From JBBDRX01 sp040905245 (GTDB lineage: Bacteria > Bacteroidota > Rhodothermia > Balneolales > Balneolaceae), in the NCBI GenBank assembly GCA_040905245.1, contig JBBDRX010000088.1:1-24803 (forward strand): a DNA stretch of 24,803 nucleotides, given 5' to 3'. Position numbers and translations under genes: made by a program. This document shows positions 4,972 to 12,446 of the stretch, piece after piece; within the stretch, counting starts at the first letter, position 1, and every line of letters begins with the position of its first letter. Below the pieces are notes generated by a model, which made no database searches, was not told the origin of the DNA, and saw only the letters and a list, made by a program, of their open reading frames with translations.

Positions 4972-7863
4972 ATGCCAAAAATTTACACGGACTCCCTGAC
5001 AAGACGGCTGTATGCCAATGATGCCTCCATGTATGAAGAGCTGCCTGCCGGGGTCAGCTTTCCTGAATCGACGGGCCAGATTGCCGATCTGGTTCGGCAG
5101 GCTGCACGTGAAGGATTTTCACTAACGGCCCGAAGCGCGGGAACCAGCCTGGCCGGACAGGCGACCGGGGGAGGAGTGGTAATGGACGTCTCCCGGTTTA
5201 TGACCGAAATCCTTTTCATTAATGAGGCGAATCGGCAAGCTACGGTTCAGCCCGGGGTCATTCGGGATACGCTGAATCGTGAGGCCGGGAAGTACAGCCT
5301 GCTGTTCGGGCCCGATACTGCCACGACGAACCGCTGCATGATTGGCGGCATGATCGGCAACAACTCCAGTGGCTCCTTCTCAATCAAACATAAAACTACC
5401 CGGGACCATGTATTGGACGTCGAGGCAGTCCTGAGCGATGGGACCATCACACGGTTCCATCCGTTGACGAGGGAAGAGCTGGATCGGAAGTGCAAACTCG
5501 ATTCCCTGGAGGGGGAGATCTACCGCGGCATGCTGGATCTTCTGAACCGACACAAGGAGAGTATCCTGGAAGCCTACCCCCATCCGGAGATAATGCGCCG
5601 AAATACCGGGTATGCACTGGACAAATTGTGCGAAATGGACCCTATTACACCAGGTGGAAGGCCGTTCAATCTGGTGGAACTTCTCTGTGGAAGTGAGGGT
5701 ACGCTCGCCATGACGGGTGAAGCAACACTCGATTTGACCCGGGTTGAACCGCACCGCGTGTTGCTGATCGCCCATTTCGGAGAGCTTCTGGAGTCAATGG
5801 AGGCAGCAGTGGATGCGGTAGAGTTTGAACCGTCCGCTGTGGAGCTGGTGGACCGGATCATCCTCGATGCGACCCGCGGGAACATTGAACAGAAGAAAAA
5901 CCGCTTCTTTCTGGACGGTGATCCGGAAGCGATTCTGGTCATCGAGATCGAGGGAAGTGATCCGGTCGAACTGGAACAGCGGGCAAATGCATTGAAAGGG
6001 CGGCTTGAATCCAAAAAATTGGGGTACAGTTGGCCGATTCTTCAAAAACCGAACGATATGAGACGGGTCTGGGAGTTGCGAAAAGCGGGGCTTGGCCTGT
6101 TGATGGGACTGGGCCAGGAATCCCGGTCACCCACCTTTGTGGAGGATACAGCAGTTCGTGTAAAAGATCTGCCCGCCTATGTTGCGGACTTCAAGGAGAT
6201 TTTGAATAGGTACCATACCCGTTGTGTATTCTATGCGCATGCCTCGGTGGGAGAGTTGCATCTTCGGCCGATTATTGACATCACCACACCGGAGGGACTG
6301 GAGACGATGAAAGCGATGGCGGCGGATGTGGCCGACCTGGTTCGTTCCTACCGGGGGTCTCTGAGCGGCGAGCATGGTGACGGCCGGGTACGGGCCCCCT
6401 TTATCGAGCGAGTGCTGGGTCCGGAGATGATTCCGTTACTGCGGAAGGTGAAAACACTGTGGGACCCTCACGGTCTATTCAATCCCGGCAAAATTGTGGA
6501 TCCCAAACCGATGGACGCCGATATGCGTTATGAGCATCCTTATCGTCCGGCAGAGGTCGAAACGATGTTCAAGTGGAGGAAGGAGAAGGGGTTTGGCCAT
6601 GCACTTGAACAGTGCAATGGTGCCGGTGTCTGTCGAAAAGTTCCGGAGAGTGGTGGCACAATGTGCCCCTCCTACCATGCGACCCAGGACGAAAAAGATT
6701 CGACCCGGGGCAGAGCCAATCTGTTTCGTCAAATTTTTCTGCAGGATGGGTGTGAAGGGTTTGGGTCAGAAGAGATTCGGGAGGGGCTGAAGCTCTGCTT
6801 GAGCTGCAAGGCTTGCAAGAGTGAGTGTCCCGCCAATGTGGATATGGCTCGTATGAAGGCGGAGTTTTTGCATGGCTGGCAGAAACGGAATGGCCGTTCT
6901 CTGGCGACCCGGCTTTTTGGCGAGCCTGAACGGTTCTATCCACTGGCCGCCCGATTTCCGGGTCTCTCCAACCGGCTGATGGGGTCATCCCCCGTCCGTT
7001 ATCTGTTACAGGAGATGGCAGGGGTGGATGCCCGGAGAGTTCTCCCTGCGTTTGCTCCGGAGCCGTTTATGTCCTGGTTTCGTTCGTTCAGCAAAGAGGA
7101 TACGGTCGAAAGACAGAGGTCTGAAATAGACCGACCGGTCGTTTGTCTGTTAATGGATCCGTTTACCAACTATCACGAACCGGAGATCGGGAAATCGGCC
7201 TGCCGGATCCTGCAGGCCCTCGGGTACAAAGTTCGTGTTCCTGACCTGTCGGGCAGCGCCCGGCCTCAAATTTCCAGGGGGTTACTGGATGAGGCGTCAG
7301 AACGAGTTGAAGAAGTGTTGGCCCGGCTGGTACCCATGGTGGATGAAGGGGTGCCCGTGGTTGGCCTGGAACCATCGGATCTGCTGACACTGAGAGACGA
7401 GTATCCGGATCTCTGTCCGGAGAACCGGTTGTCGGAGGTACAGCGGCTGGCAGAAAACAGCTGGTTATGGGAAGAGTTTCTCGACAACCACTTTCAGGAG
7501 AACCCGGAGGATGAGGCCCTGTTCCGTGTGTCTGGAGAGCAGGTGGTTCTGCACGGACACTGTCACACCAAGGCACTGGTCGGTAACGACCCGCTGATCT
7601 CGCTCCTTACGCGGATTGGGTTCGACGTTTCGGATACAGAGTCCGGCTGTTGCGGGATGGCCGGTAGTTTTGGATACGAACAGGAGAACTACGAGGTTTC
7701 CATGAAGATCGGTGAACAGGTGCTCTTTCCGGCCGTTCGCAAACTGGATGACCGGTCCGTGATTTGCGCACCGGGATTTTCGTGTCGTCATCAGATTGCC
7801 GATGGAACTGGTCGTAGCGCATTGCATCCGGCTGAACTTATGAAATCGTATCTCCTTTCCTGA
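4972..7863 (+). CDS. FAD-linked/Fe-S 2-hydroxyacid dehydrogenase, YdiJ type (probable D-2-hydroxyglutarate dehydrogenase)
   Basis: This 963-residue fusion joins a GlcD-like flavin half to a GlcF-like iron-sulfur half. The PCMH FAD-binding domain (about 30-260) shows ARSAGTSLAGQ and GPDTATTNRCMIGG. The FAD-oxidase C-terminal domain (about 270-510) shows HASVGELHLRP and SGEHGDGR, whose His/Glu residues bind a catalytic metal in D-2-hydroxyacid dehydrogenases. Two ferredoxin-like Cys clusters follow: C548/C554/C565 and CLSCKACKSECP at 609-620. The C-terminal half carries CCG-type motifs (GHCHTKAL, SGCCGMAGSFG, APGFSC) for a further Fe-S site. E. coli YdiJ (about 1,000 residues) has this architecture and is reported to act on D-2-hydroxyglutarate; a D-lactate role is the main alternative. 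The ATG at 4972 is preferred over a TTG at 4939 that lies next to the terminator T tract. Its neighbour lhgO handles the L-enantiomer. Confidence 0.87.
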   Translation: MPKIYTDSLTRRLYANDASMYEELPAGVSFPESTGQIADLVRQAAREGFSLTARSAGTSLAGQATGGGVVMDVSRFMTEILFINEANRQATVQPGVIRDTLNREAGKYSLLFGPDTATTNRCMIGGMIGNNSSGSFSIKHKTTRDHVLDVEAVLSDGTITRFHPLTREELDRKCKLDSLEGEIYRGMLDLLNRHKESILEAYPHPEIMRRNTGYALDKLCEMDPITPGGRPFNLVELLCGSEGTLAMTGEATLDLTRVEPHRVLLIAHFGELLESMEAAVDAVEFEPSAVELVDRIILDATRGNIEQKKNRFFLDGDPEAILVIEIEGSDPVELEQRANALKGRLESKKLGYSWPILQKPNDMRRVWELRKAGLGLLMGLGQESRSPTFVEDTAVRVKDLPAYVADFKEILNRYHTRCVFYAHASVGELHLRPIIDITTPEGLETMKAMAADVADLVRSYRGSLSGEHGDGRVRAPFIERVLGPEMIPLLRKVKTLWDPHGLFNPGKIVDPKPMDADMRYEHPYRPAEVETMFKWRKEKGFGHALEQCNGAGVCRKVPESGGTMCPSYHATQDEKDSTRGRANLFRQIFLQDGCEGFGSEEIREGLKLCLSCKACKSECPANVDMARMKAEFLHGWQKRNGRSLATRLFGEPERFYPLAARFPGLSNRLMGSSPVRYLLQEMAGVDARRVLPAFAPEPFMSWFRSFSKEDTVERQRSEIDRPVVCLLMDPFTNYHEPEIGKSACRILQALGYKVRVPDLSGSARPQISRGLLDEASERVEEVLARLVPMVDEGVPVVGLEPSDLLTLRDEYPDLCPENRLSEVQRLAENSWLWEEFLDNHFQENPEDEALFRVSGEQVVLHGHCHTKALVGNDPLISLLTRIGFDVSDTESGCCGMAGSFGYEQENYEVSMKIGEQVLFPAVRKLDDRSVICAPGFSCRHQIADGTGRSALHPAELMKSYLLS

Positions 7864-7869
7864 TGGTTG

Positions 7870-7935
7870 CCGAATCAGTCAGAGAAGACATACGGGCCAT
7901 GGAGTGAGTATCCTTGTCGTGGACCGTATATTCGG
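7870..7935. repeat. Compound inverted repeat between convergent genes
   Basis: CCGAAT (7870-7875) pairs with ATTCGG (7930-7935). Stacked directly inside on the 3' side, ATACGG (7890-7895) pairs with CCGTAT (7924-7929), and after a G/A mismatch CCA pairs with TGG. This makes about 15 bp in all, with a 14-base bulge on the 5' side. It fills the gap between the convergent stops of the YdiJ-type gene and recN. There is no T tract on either strand, so it is not a standard intrinsic terminator, though it may protect 3' ends. Confidence 0.45.
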
Positions 7936-7955
7936 ATAGTACCTGTTCCCGTAAC

Positions 7956-9656
7956 CTAATGGCTGTTTTTCCCAACAAGCTCTCTGGCGCTCTTCAGGGT
8001 AGATTCGGTGATTACCTCTCCACCCATCAGGGAAGCGACTTCCTTGACCCGCTCCTGTTCGGAGAGGGGGACAATGCGTGAAACGGTACGTCCTTTCAAC
8101 TCGCGCTTTTCGACCCGGTAGTGGCGGTCGGCATAACTGGCGATCTGGGGCTGGTGAGTGATGGCGATGATCTGGCACTGCCGGGAGAGCTCCTGCATCA
8201 CCTGGCCGACCTTTTCGGAAATTCGCCCGCTGATACCGGTATCGATTTCGTCAAAGATCATTACAGGCATCTTTTGTCGTCTGGCGATAATTGATTTGAG
8301 CGCAAGCATCACCCGGCTCACTTCGCCACCGGAGGCAATTCGGGCCAGCCGTTTTGGCTCTTCCCCCTGGTTGGTACTGATGTAGAAAAGTATCTGGTCA
8401 CAACCATCCATGCGGCAATCAATGGACTGTCCGTCTATTTCGATCCAGCCATTCGGGTCAACAGCCCAGTCGACTCCAACCCGAAATAACGGATGTTCAA
8501 TCCCCAGATGTTTCAGCCGTTTTTCGATTTCTGCTGACAGTTGTTGTCCGGTTTCGATCCGTGTATTGTGCAACTCCTGCGCCCTCTGCGTCAACTCCTG
8601 TTGTTGTTTATTGATCTCTTTCTGTAGCTTCTCGATCTCCAGGTCAAAATTGTCTGCCAGATCCAGTTCGTGGCGGATCTCTTTCTGATACTCCAGAAGT
8701 TCGGGGAGTGTCCGGTTGTATTTTTTTTGCAGCCGGTTGATTTCGGCCTGTCGGCGGCGTAACTCTTCCAGCCGATCGGGATTGAATTCGATCTGGCTTC
8801 GGTACCGCTCGGCAAACTGAACGGTCTCCTGAATGCTGATGGTGGCTGTTCGGATCTCTTCACGATAGGTTTCGAAATCAGGTTCGATACGGGTGAGATC
8901 CTGGAGAAACTCTTTCATCTTCTGAAGCAGTTGTAGAAGATTTATTTCGTCCCCCTGCCCGATTTCAGAAATAGCGCCCGCTTTACTGTCCAGCTCCTCT
9001 GCATTATCGAGTCTCTTCATTTCCGTTGTCAGCTCTTCCAGTTCATCGGGATCGAGCTGGGCCGCTTCCAGCTCCTGAAGTTGAAAGCGATAGAGATCGG
9101 TCTTTTGCTGCAGGTCCGACTCCCGCTTCATCAGGGTTTGCAGAGAGGACTGAAGCCGGGACATTGTATTACGGGCCTCCTGGTAAGCTGCAAGAAGCGG
9201 ACGAATGGCCGGGGAGTCGTCCAGAACCACCCGGTGGTACTCATCTTTGAGAAGCAGCTGGTGGTCGTGCTGTCCGTGCAGGTCCACGAGGTAATCTCCT
9301 ACAGCCTTCAGTACAGAGATCGTAACAGGGGTGTCGTTGATGAACGCCCGGCTGCCACTATCACGGATCTCCCGGCGGAGCAACAGCTCTTCGCGGTAAT
9401 CGACCTGGTTCTCTTCCAGTATGGATCGAATCTCCCGGTGGTCTCCGATCTGAAGAATGCCTTCGGCAATGGCTTTCCGGCTTCCCTGACGGATGACGTC
9501 GGTGTCAGCCCGTTCGCCGAGGATCATATGGAGGGCGCCGATGATGATCGATTTTCCGGCACCGGTCTGTCCGGTCAGAATCGACAGGCCGGGCTCAAAA
9601 TCGACCTCCAGCTCGTCAATCAGGGCAAAATCTTTTATGTAGAGAGAGGTAATCAA
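7956..9656 (-). CDS. recN: DNA repair protein RecN
   Basis: RecN is an SMC-like ATPase that acts early in recombinational repair of double-strand breaks. The 566-residue product has the expected layout. The N-terminal ATPase half begins MITSLYIKDFALIDELEV, with Walker A GQTGAGKS (29-36; Gln replaces the common Glu). A long central coiled coil is rich in Glu, Gln, Leu and Arg (roughly 150-370). The C-terminal ATPase half has an ABC signature in IASGGEVSRVMLALK and Walker B MIFDEIDTGISG, then the switch histidine in AITHQPQIA. The start is TTG at 9656: no in-frame ATG lies close upstream and this start gives the standard N-terminus. It is transcribed away from rluD across a long structured gap and converges on the YdiJ-type gene. 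It appears to be a single-gene unit. Confidence 0.97.
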   Translation of the reverse strand: MITSLYIKDFALIDELEVDFEPGLSILTGQTGAGKSIIIGALHMILGERADTDVIRQGSRKAIAEGILQIGDHREIRSILEENQVDYREELLLRREIRDSGSRAFINDTPVTISVLKAVGDYLVDLHGQHDHQLLLKDEYHRVVLDDSPAIRPLLAAYQEARNTMSRLQSSLQTLMKRESDLQQKTDLYRFQLQELEAAQLDPDELEELTTEMKRLDNAEELDSKAGAISEIGQGDEINLLQLLQKMKEFLQDLTRIEPDFETYREEIRTATISIQETVQFAERYRSQIEFNPDRLEELRRRQAEINRLQKKYNRTLPELLEYQKEIRHELDLADNFDLEIEKLQKEINKQQQELTQRAQELHNTRIETGQQLSAEIEKRLKHLGIEHPLFRVGVDWAVDPNGWIEIDGQSIDCRMDGCDQILFYISTNQGEEPKRLARIASGGEVSRVMLALKSIIARRQKMPVMIFDEIDTGISGRISEKVGQVMQELSRQCQIIAITHQPQIASYADRHYRVEKRELKGRTVSRIVPLSEQERVKEVASLMGGEVITESTLKSARELVGKNSH

Positions 9657-9713
9657 GGCGAAATATGACAGTTCAATTCGTTCGGAAACTACACAATTTT
9701 CACGCTTTAAAAT

Positions 9714-9827
9714 AGAGGGCCGCCGACTCCCGTTCCTGGGCGGGAATCGGCGACCTGAGCCTCTCTCTTGATGACTGACCCGTGCAAGCCGGATTATCGG
9801 ATGCGGTGGTCAGAGCCTTTATTTTTT
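9714..9827 (+). ncRNA. Candidate small RNA with own terminator
   Basis: AGAGG (9714-9718) pairs with CCTCT (9760-9764) and encloses a strong hairpin: CGCCGA (9721-9726) with TCGGCG (9747-9752), a C/A mismatch, then TCCCG (9728-9732) with CGGGA (9741-9745). A second hairpin with a T tract, the terminator at 9775-9827, closes the element. No plus-strand gene lies upstream, since recN points left from 9656, so a transcript ending here would be about 110-130 nt and non-coding. An AT-rich TTTAAAAT at about 9707 could serve as a promoter element. The class is unknown. On the minus strand the first hairpin is followed by a weaker CTCTATTTT, so transcription towards recN is an alternative reading. 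Confidence 0.4.
9775..9827 (+). terminator. Intrinsic terminator of the candidate small RNA
   Basis: CTGACC (9775-9780) pairs perfectly with GGTCAG (9808-9813), continued inside by wobble-containing pairs and a CCG/CGG tip. It is followed by AGCC, TTT, A and six T (9818-9827). The 6-bp closing stem and the T-rich tail fit a Rho-independent terminator on the plus strand. Confidence 0.55.
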
Positions 9828-9854
9828 ACATAACCGGAACACATTTACATTGGA

Positions 9855-10046
9855 AACCCCGGGGGGCAGCATGCCCGGCCGCCGACAGGCTGTTCGCATG
9901 ATGTTCCTGCTATAAAGGTAGGAACCGGCTGCGGAGCAATCCTTACAGGCCCGTGGTTCTGTTCTCCGGAATACACGGACCGGTTCAGCCCGGAAAGGTT
10001 TTTTTGAGAGTGTTTACGGAGAACGGGCAGATTTTTCCTATTTTTG
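9855..10046 (+). promoter_or_regulatory. Structured leader (5' UTR) of rluD
   Basis: TACATTGG at 9846-9853 loosely resembles a Bacteroidota -7 element, and six T lie 18 bases upstream; transcription could start near 9860. The leader then holds an 8-bp hairpin (GTTCCTGC 9903-9910 with GTAGGAAC 9918-9925, 7-base loop) seated on TTCGCA/TGCGGA (9893-9898/9930-9935). An alternative pair CCGTG/CACGG follows (9951-9955/9974-9978), then seven T at 9999-10005. An 11-bp helix (9958-9968 with 10017-10027, three wobbles) encloses that T run and is followed by ATTTTTCCTATTTTT just before the ATG. The CCGTG/CACGG and 11-bp helices cannot form together, which suggests a switchable leader. This is inference from hand pairing. 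Confidence 0.35.
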
Positions 10047-10051
10047 AAACT

Positions 10052-11065
10052 ATGCTTTTGGAAAAAGAGAATCCGGATCGTACCGAGTATTTGCTGAAGG
10101 TCCCGGAGGGCCAGCAGCAGGAGATACGGCTGGATAGCTATATCACATCAATTATCGAGAACGCAAGCCGAACCAAGGTTCAGAAAGCGATCCGTGCGGG
10201 ACATGTCCTGGTGAATGGGATACATGAGAAGTCGTCCTACATTATGCAGCCGGGGGACAAAATCGAGATCAGCCTGCCGGTCCCTCCTCCGCCAAAGGCA
10301 GAGCCGGAGAAAATGGATTTGGATATTATCTACGAGGATGAGGATCTACTTGTGGTGAACAAGTCGGCAGATATGGTGGTTCACCCGGCATTTGGAAACT
10401 GGGAAGGTACGTTGGTCAATGGCCTGCTTCACCACACACGGAAGAACCTCTCTTCGGAAGGTGCGGAGGCTCTTCGTCCGGGGATCGTACACAGACTCGA
10501 CAAGGATACCAGCGGGTTGCTGGTGGTTGCAAAGAACGACCGGATCCATCAACTCTTGAGCAAGCAGTTTGCCGTTAAGGATGTGGAGAGAACCTACTGG
10601 GCGATTGTATGGGGCCGGCCGTCGGAAGAAGGGACTATTGATACATTTCTCGGCCGTTCTCCGCAAAATCGTAAAGTAATGACGGTATTGCCGGAGGGGA
10701 AGGGGAAACGAGCGGTGACGCATTACAGGGTACTGGAGTATTTTGATTACCTTTCTCTGGTCGAGATTCAACTGGAGACGGGCCGTACGCACCAGATTCG
10801 TGTACATATGCAGTCTATAGGGAACCATGTATTCGGAGATCGGACTTATGGTGGCGATTCGGTTCGGTATGGCCAGAATACCGGTGGCAGAAAGGCGCTG
10901 TTTCAGCGGTTGTTCAAACGGCTTCCAAGACAGGCGCTGCATGCAAGGACACTGGGCTTTTACCATCCCGGCCAGGATCGGATGGTCTCGTTCGAATGCC
11001 CTCTGCCGATAGATTTTGCAGAGGTGCTGGATGCGTTGAGAACCCATTGTAAACCGAAGATGTAG
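10052..11065 (+). CDS. rluD: RluD-family 23S rRNA pseudouridine synthase
   Basis: This enzyme converts selected uridines of 23S rRNA (helix 69 for RluD proper) to pseudouridine. The 337-residue product has an N-terminal S4 RNA-binding domain (about 24-78) followed by the RsuA/RluA catalytic domain. The catalytic motif RLDKDTSG is at 148-155, with the nucleophilic Asp150, and later ETGRTHQIRVH is conserved. Before the C-terminus there is a basic insertion (RKALFQRLFKRLPRQALHARTL) containing the conserved LHA(R)TL segment. The ATG at 10052 is chosen; the open frame extends upstream to 9953 but those 33 codons fall in the structured leader and match nothing in the family. The stop lies three bases before gldC, so the two are probably co-transcribed. 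RluC/RluA-type specificity cannot be excluded by eye. Confidence 0.93.
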   Translation: MLLEKENPDRTEYLLKVPEGQQQEIRLDSYITSIIENASRTKVQKAIRAGHVLVNGIHEKSSYIMQPGDKIEISLPVPPPPKAEPEKMDLDIIYEDEDLLVVNKSADMVVHPAFGNWEGTLVNGLLHHTRKNLSSEGAEALRPGIVHRLDKDTSGLLVVAKNDRIHQLLSKQFAVKDVERTYWAIVWGRPSEEGTIDTFLGRSPQNRKVMTVLPEGKGKRAVTHYRVLEYFDYLSLVEIQLETGRTHQIRVHMQSIGNHVFGDRTYGGDSVRYGQNTGGRKALFQRLFKRLPRQALHARTLGFYHPGQDRMVSFECPLPIDFAEVLDALRTHCKPKM

Positions 11066-11068
11066 AGT

Positions 11069-11407
11069 ATGGCAGAAAAGAAGAAAGAGATATCAATCCA
11101 GGTAGATCTGGACAAAAAGGATGTTCCGGAACAGATTCTCTGGAGTGCAACGGACGAACCGGATGGTGAGTTGACAGCCTGTCGTGCTATGATTCTGGCA
11201 CTCTGGGATCATAACAGGAAGGATACCTTGCGTCTGGATCTGTGGACTCACGATATGACGGTCGACGAGATGAAAATCTTCTTTCACCAGACGCTGGTAT
11301 CCATGGCTGATACGCTGGAGCGGTCCATTGATGATGACCGTATTTCAGGAGATATGAGAGATTTTTGTGACTATTTTGCGGAACGGATGGAGATCCGGGA
11401 GAGCTGA
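11069..11407 (+). CDS. gldC: GldC family protein
   Basis: This small 112-residue cytosolic protein of the GldC family was first linked to gliding motility in Flavobacterium but is conserved in many non-gliding Bacteroidota. The diagnostic core is present: a beta-rich N-terminus (EISIQVDLDKKDVPEQILW), then ALWDHNRKDTLRLDLWTHDM, VDEMKIFFHQTLVSMADT, and a C-terminal RDFCDYFAERMEI. There is no signal peptide or membrane segment. It starts three bases after the rluD stop and ends 61 bases before accA. No other gld or spr gene is in the window, so a gliding role is not supported by context. Its biochemical function is not established. Confidence 0.92.
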   Translation: MAEKKKEISIQVDLDKKDVPEQILWSATDEPDGELTACRAMILALWDHNRKDTLRLDLWTHDMTVDEMKIFFHQTLVSMADTLERSIDDDRISGDMRDFCDYFAERMEIRES

Positions 11408-11468
11408 GTGTACGTAATGCTTCCGGAACATTTGTATATTGAATCGGTCGAAAACCTAATGACGGACT

Positions 11469-12437
11469 ATGCAATATCTGGATTTTGAACAGCCGATTGC
11501 CGAACTGGAAAAGAAAATCGAGGAGCTGAATAAGCTCTCAGTCGGGGATGGTGTGTTGGAACCCGAAATTAAGAAACTGAGAGAGAAGGCAGATCAGCTG
11601 AGAAAGTCGATTTTTACAAATCTTACCCGCTGGCAGCGTGTTCAGCTGGCCCGACACCCCGAGCGGCCCTATACGCTCGACTACATTGAGCTGATGACCG
11701 AACGGTTTGTTGAACTCTATGGAGATCGATACTACGGAGACGATCCCGCAATTGTGGGAGGGCTTGCGACAATCGACGGGAAATCTGTGATGATCATCGG
11801 CCACCAGAAGGGGCGTGACACAAAGGACCGGCAGTATCGGAACTTTGGAATGGCCAATCCGGAAGGGTATCGAAAATCTGCCCGTTTGATGAAGCTTGCC
11901 GAAAAGTTTCAGGTGCCGGTTTTGACGTTTCTGGATACTCCCGGCGCTTTTCCGGGACTGGAGGCAGAAGAGCGCGGCCAGGCAGAGGCGATTGCCAAAA
12001 ACCTGAAGCTGATGGCTACACTGAAGGTTCCAATCGTTTCTGTTGTGATCGGAGAGGGGGCAAGTGGCGGTGCGATCGGAATCGGGATGGGCAATCGGCT
12101 CTTTATGATGGAGAATACCTGGTATTCGGTGATCTCACCTGAATCCTGTTCTTCAATTTTGTGGAAAACATGGGATTACAAGGAGCAGGCAGCATCTGAA
12201 CTTCAATTGACGGCAGGCGATCTGAAGCGCCTGGAAATTATTGATGGTGTGATTGAGGAGCCGCTTGGCGGGGCTCACAGAGACTGGGAGGCAACGGCCC
12301 GAACGCTGCGATCCAGTATTCAGAAAAGTTTCAGGGATCTTTCGGGTATGAGTCCGAAAGAGCTGGTAAATCAACGGATTGGGAAATATTCCGATATGGG
12401 AAAATGGCAGGAGCAGTCCAAAGGAAAAAAGGGATGA
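11469..12437 (+). CDS. accA: Acetyl-CoA carboxylase carboxyltransferase, alpha subunit
   Basis: AccA works with AccD to transfer the carboxyl group from carboxybiotin to acetyl-CoA, making malonyl-CoA for fatty acid synthesis. The 322-residue length is typical. An N-terminal helical coiled segment (MQYLDFEQPIAELEKKIEEL, 1-20) leads into LARHPERPYTLDYI (60-73). The crotonase-fold core carries GRDTKDRQYRNFGM (115-128), FLDTPGAFPG (154-163) and the oxyanion-hole-like GEGASGGAIGIGMGN (195-209). The partner accD and the biotin subunits are not in the window, as is usual when acc genes are scattered. A TATATTG-like element lies 30-40 bases upstream. It ends nine bases before a thioesterase gene, suggesting co-expression. 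Confidence 0.98.
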   Translation: MQYLDFEQPIAELEKKIEELNKLSVGDGVLEPEIKKLREKADQLRKSIFTNLTRWQRVQLARHPERPYTLDYIELMTERFVELYGDRYYGDDPAIVGGLATIDGKSVMIIGHQKGRDTKDRQYRNFGMANPEGYRKSARLMKLAEKFQVPVLTFLDTPGAFPGLEAEERGQAEAIAKNLKLMATLKVPIVSVVIGEGASGGAIGIGMGNRLFMMENTWYSVISPESCSSILWKTWDYKEQAASELQLTAGDLKRLEIIDGVIEEPLGGAHRDWEATARTLRSSIQKSFRDLSGMSPKELVNQRIGKYSDMGKWQEQSKGKKG

Positions 12438-12446
12438 GAGCTCCTT

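Larger units (their letters stand above)
9657..10051. other. 395-base structured non-coding gap between recN and rluD
   Basis: I find no convincing protein gene here. The gap splits into two parts, annotated separately. The first (about 9714-9827) folds into a strong hairpin followed by a terminator. The second (about 9855-10046) is a hairpin-rich stretch ending six bases before the rluD start codon. I looked for hallmark motifs of tmRNA, RNase P RNA, SRP RNA and common riboswitches and did not recognise any. The recN promoter (minus strand) must also lie at the left edge; GTAGTTTCC near 9685-9693 on the minus strand is a weak -7-like match. Confidence 0.55.

Noticed and set aside
4842..5010. 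Open plus-strand frame from ATG at 4842 overlapping the YdiJ-type start in another frame
   Set aside because: It runs through the terminator T tract, yielding FFLYLF-like residues, and into the coding sequence of the larger gene. It shows no recognisable domain or ribosome-binding site.
9771..9833. A 20-codon ATG-TAA frame (MTDPCKPDYRMRWSEPLFFT)
   Set aside because: It lies entirely within the terminator hairpin and T tract, with no ribosome-binding site. The codons are explained by the stem-loop sequence, so it is probably chance.
9953..10051. 33-codon N-terminal extension of RluD
   Set aside because: It would be translated from the structured leader and T-rich tracts and matches nothing in the S4/RluD family; the ATG at 10052 gives a normal N-terminus.
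10346..11047. Long antisense frame opposite rluD (233 codons)
   Set aside because: The plus strand encodes a clear pseudouridine synthase with all motifs; the antisense product has no recognisable domain.
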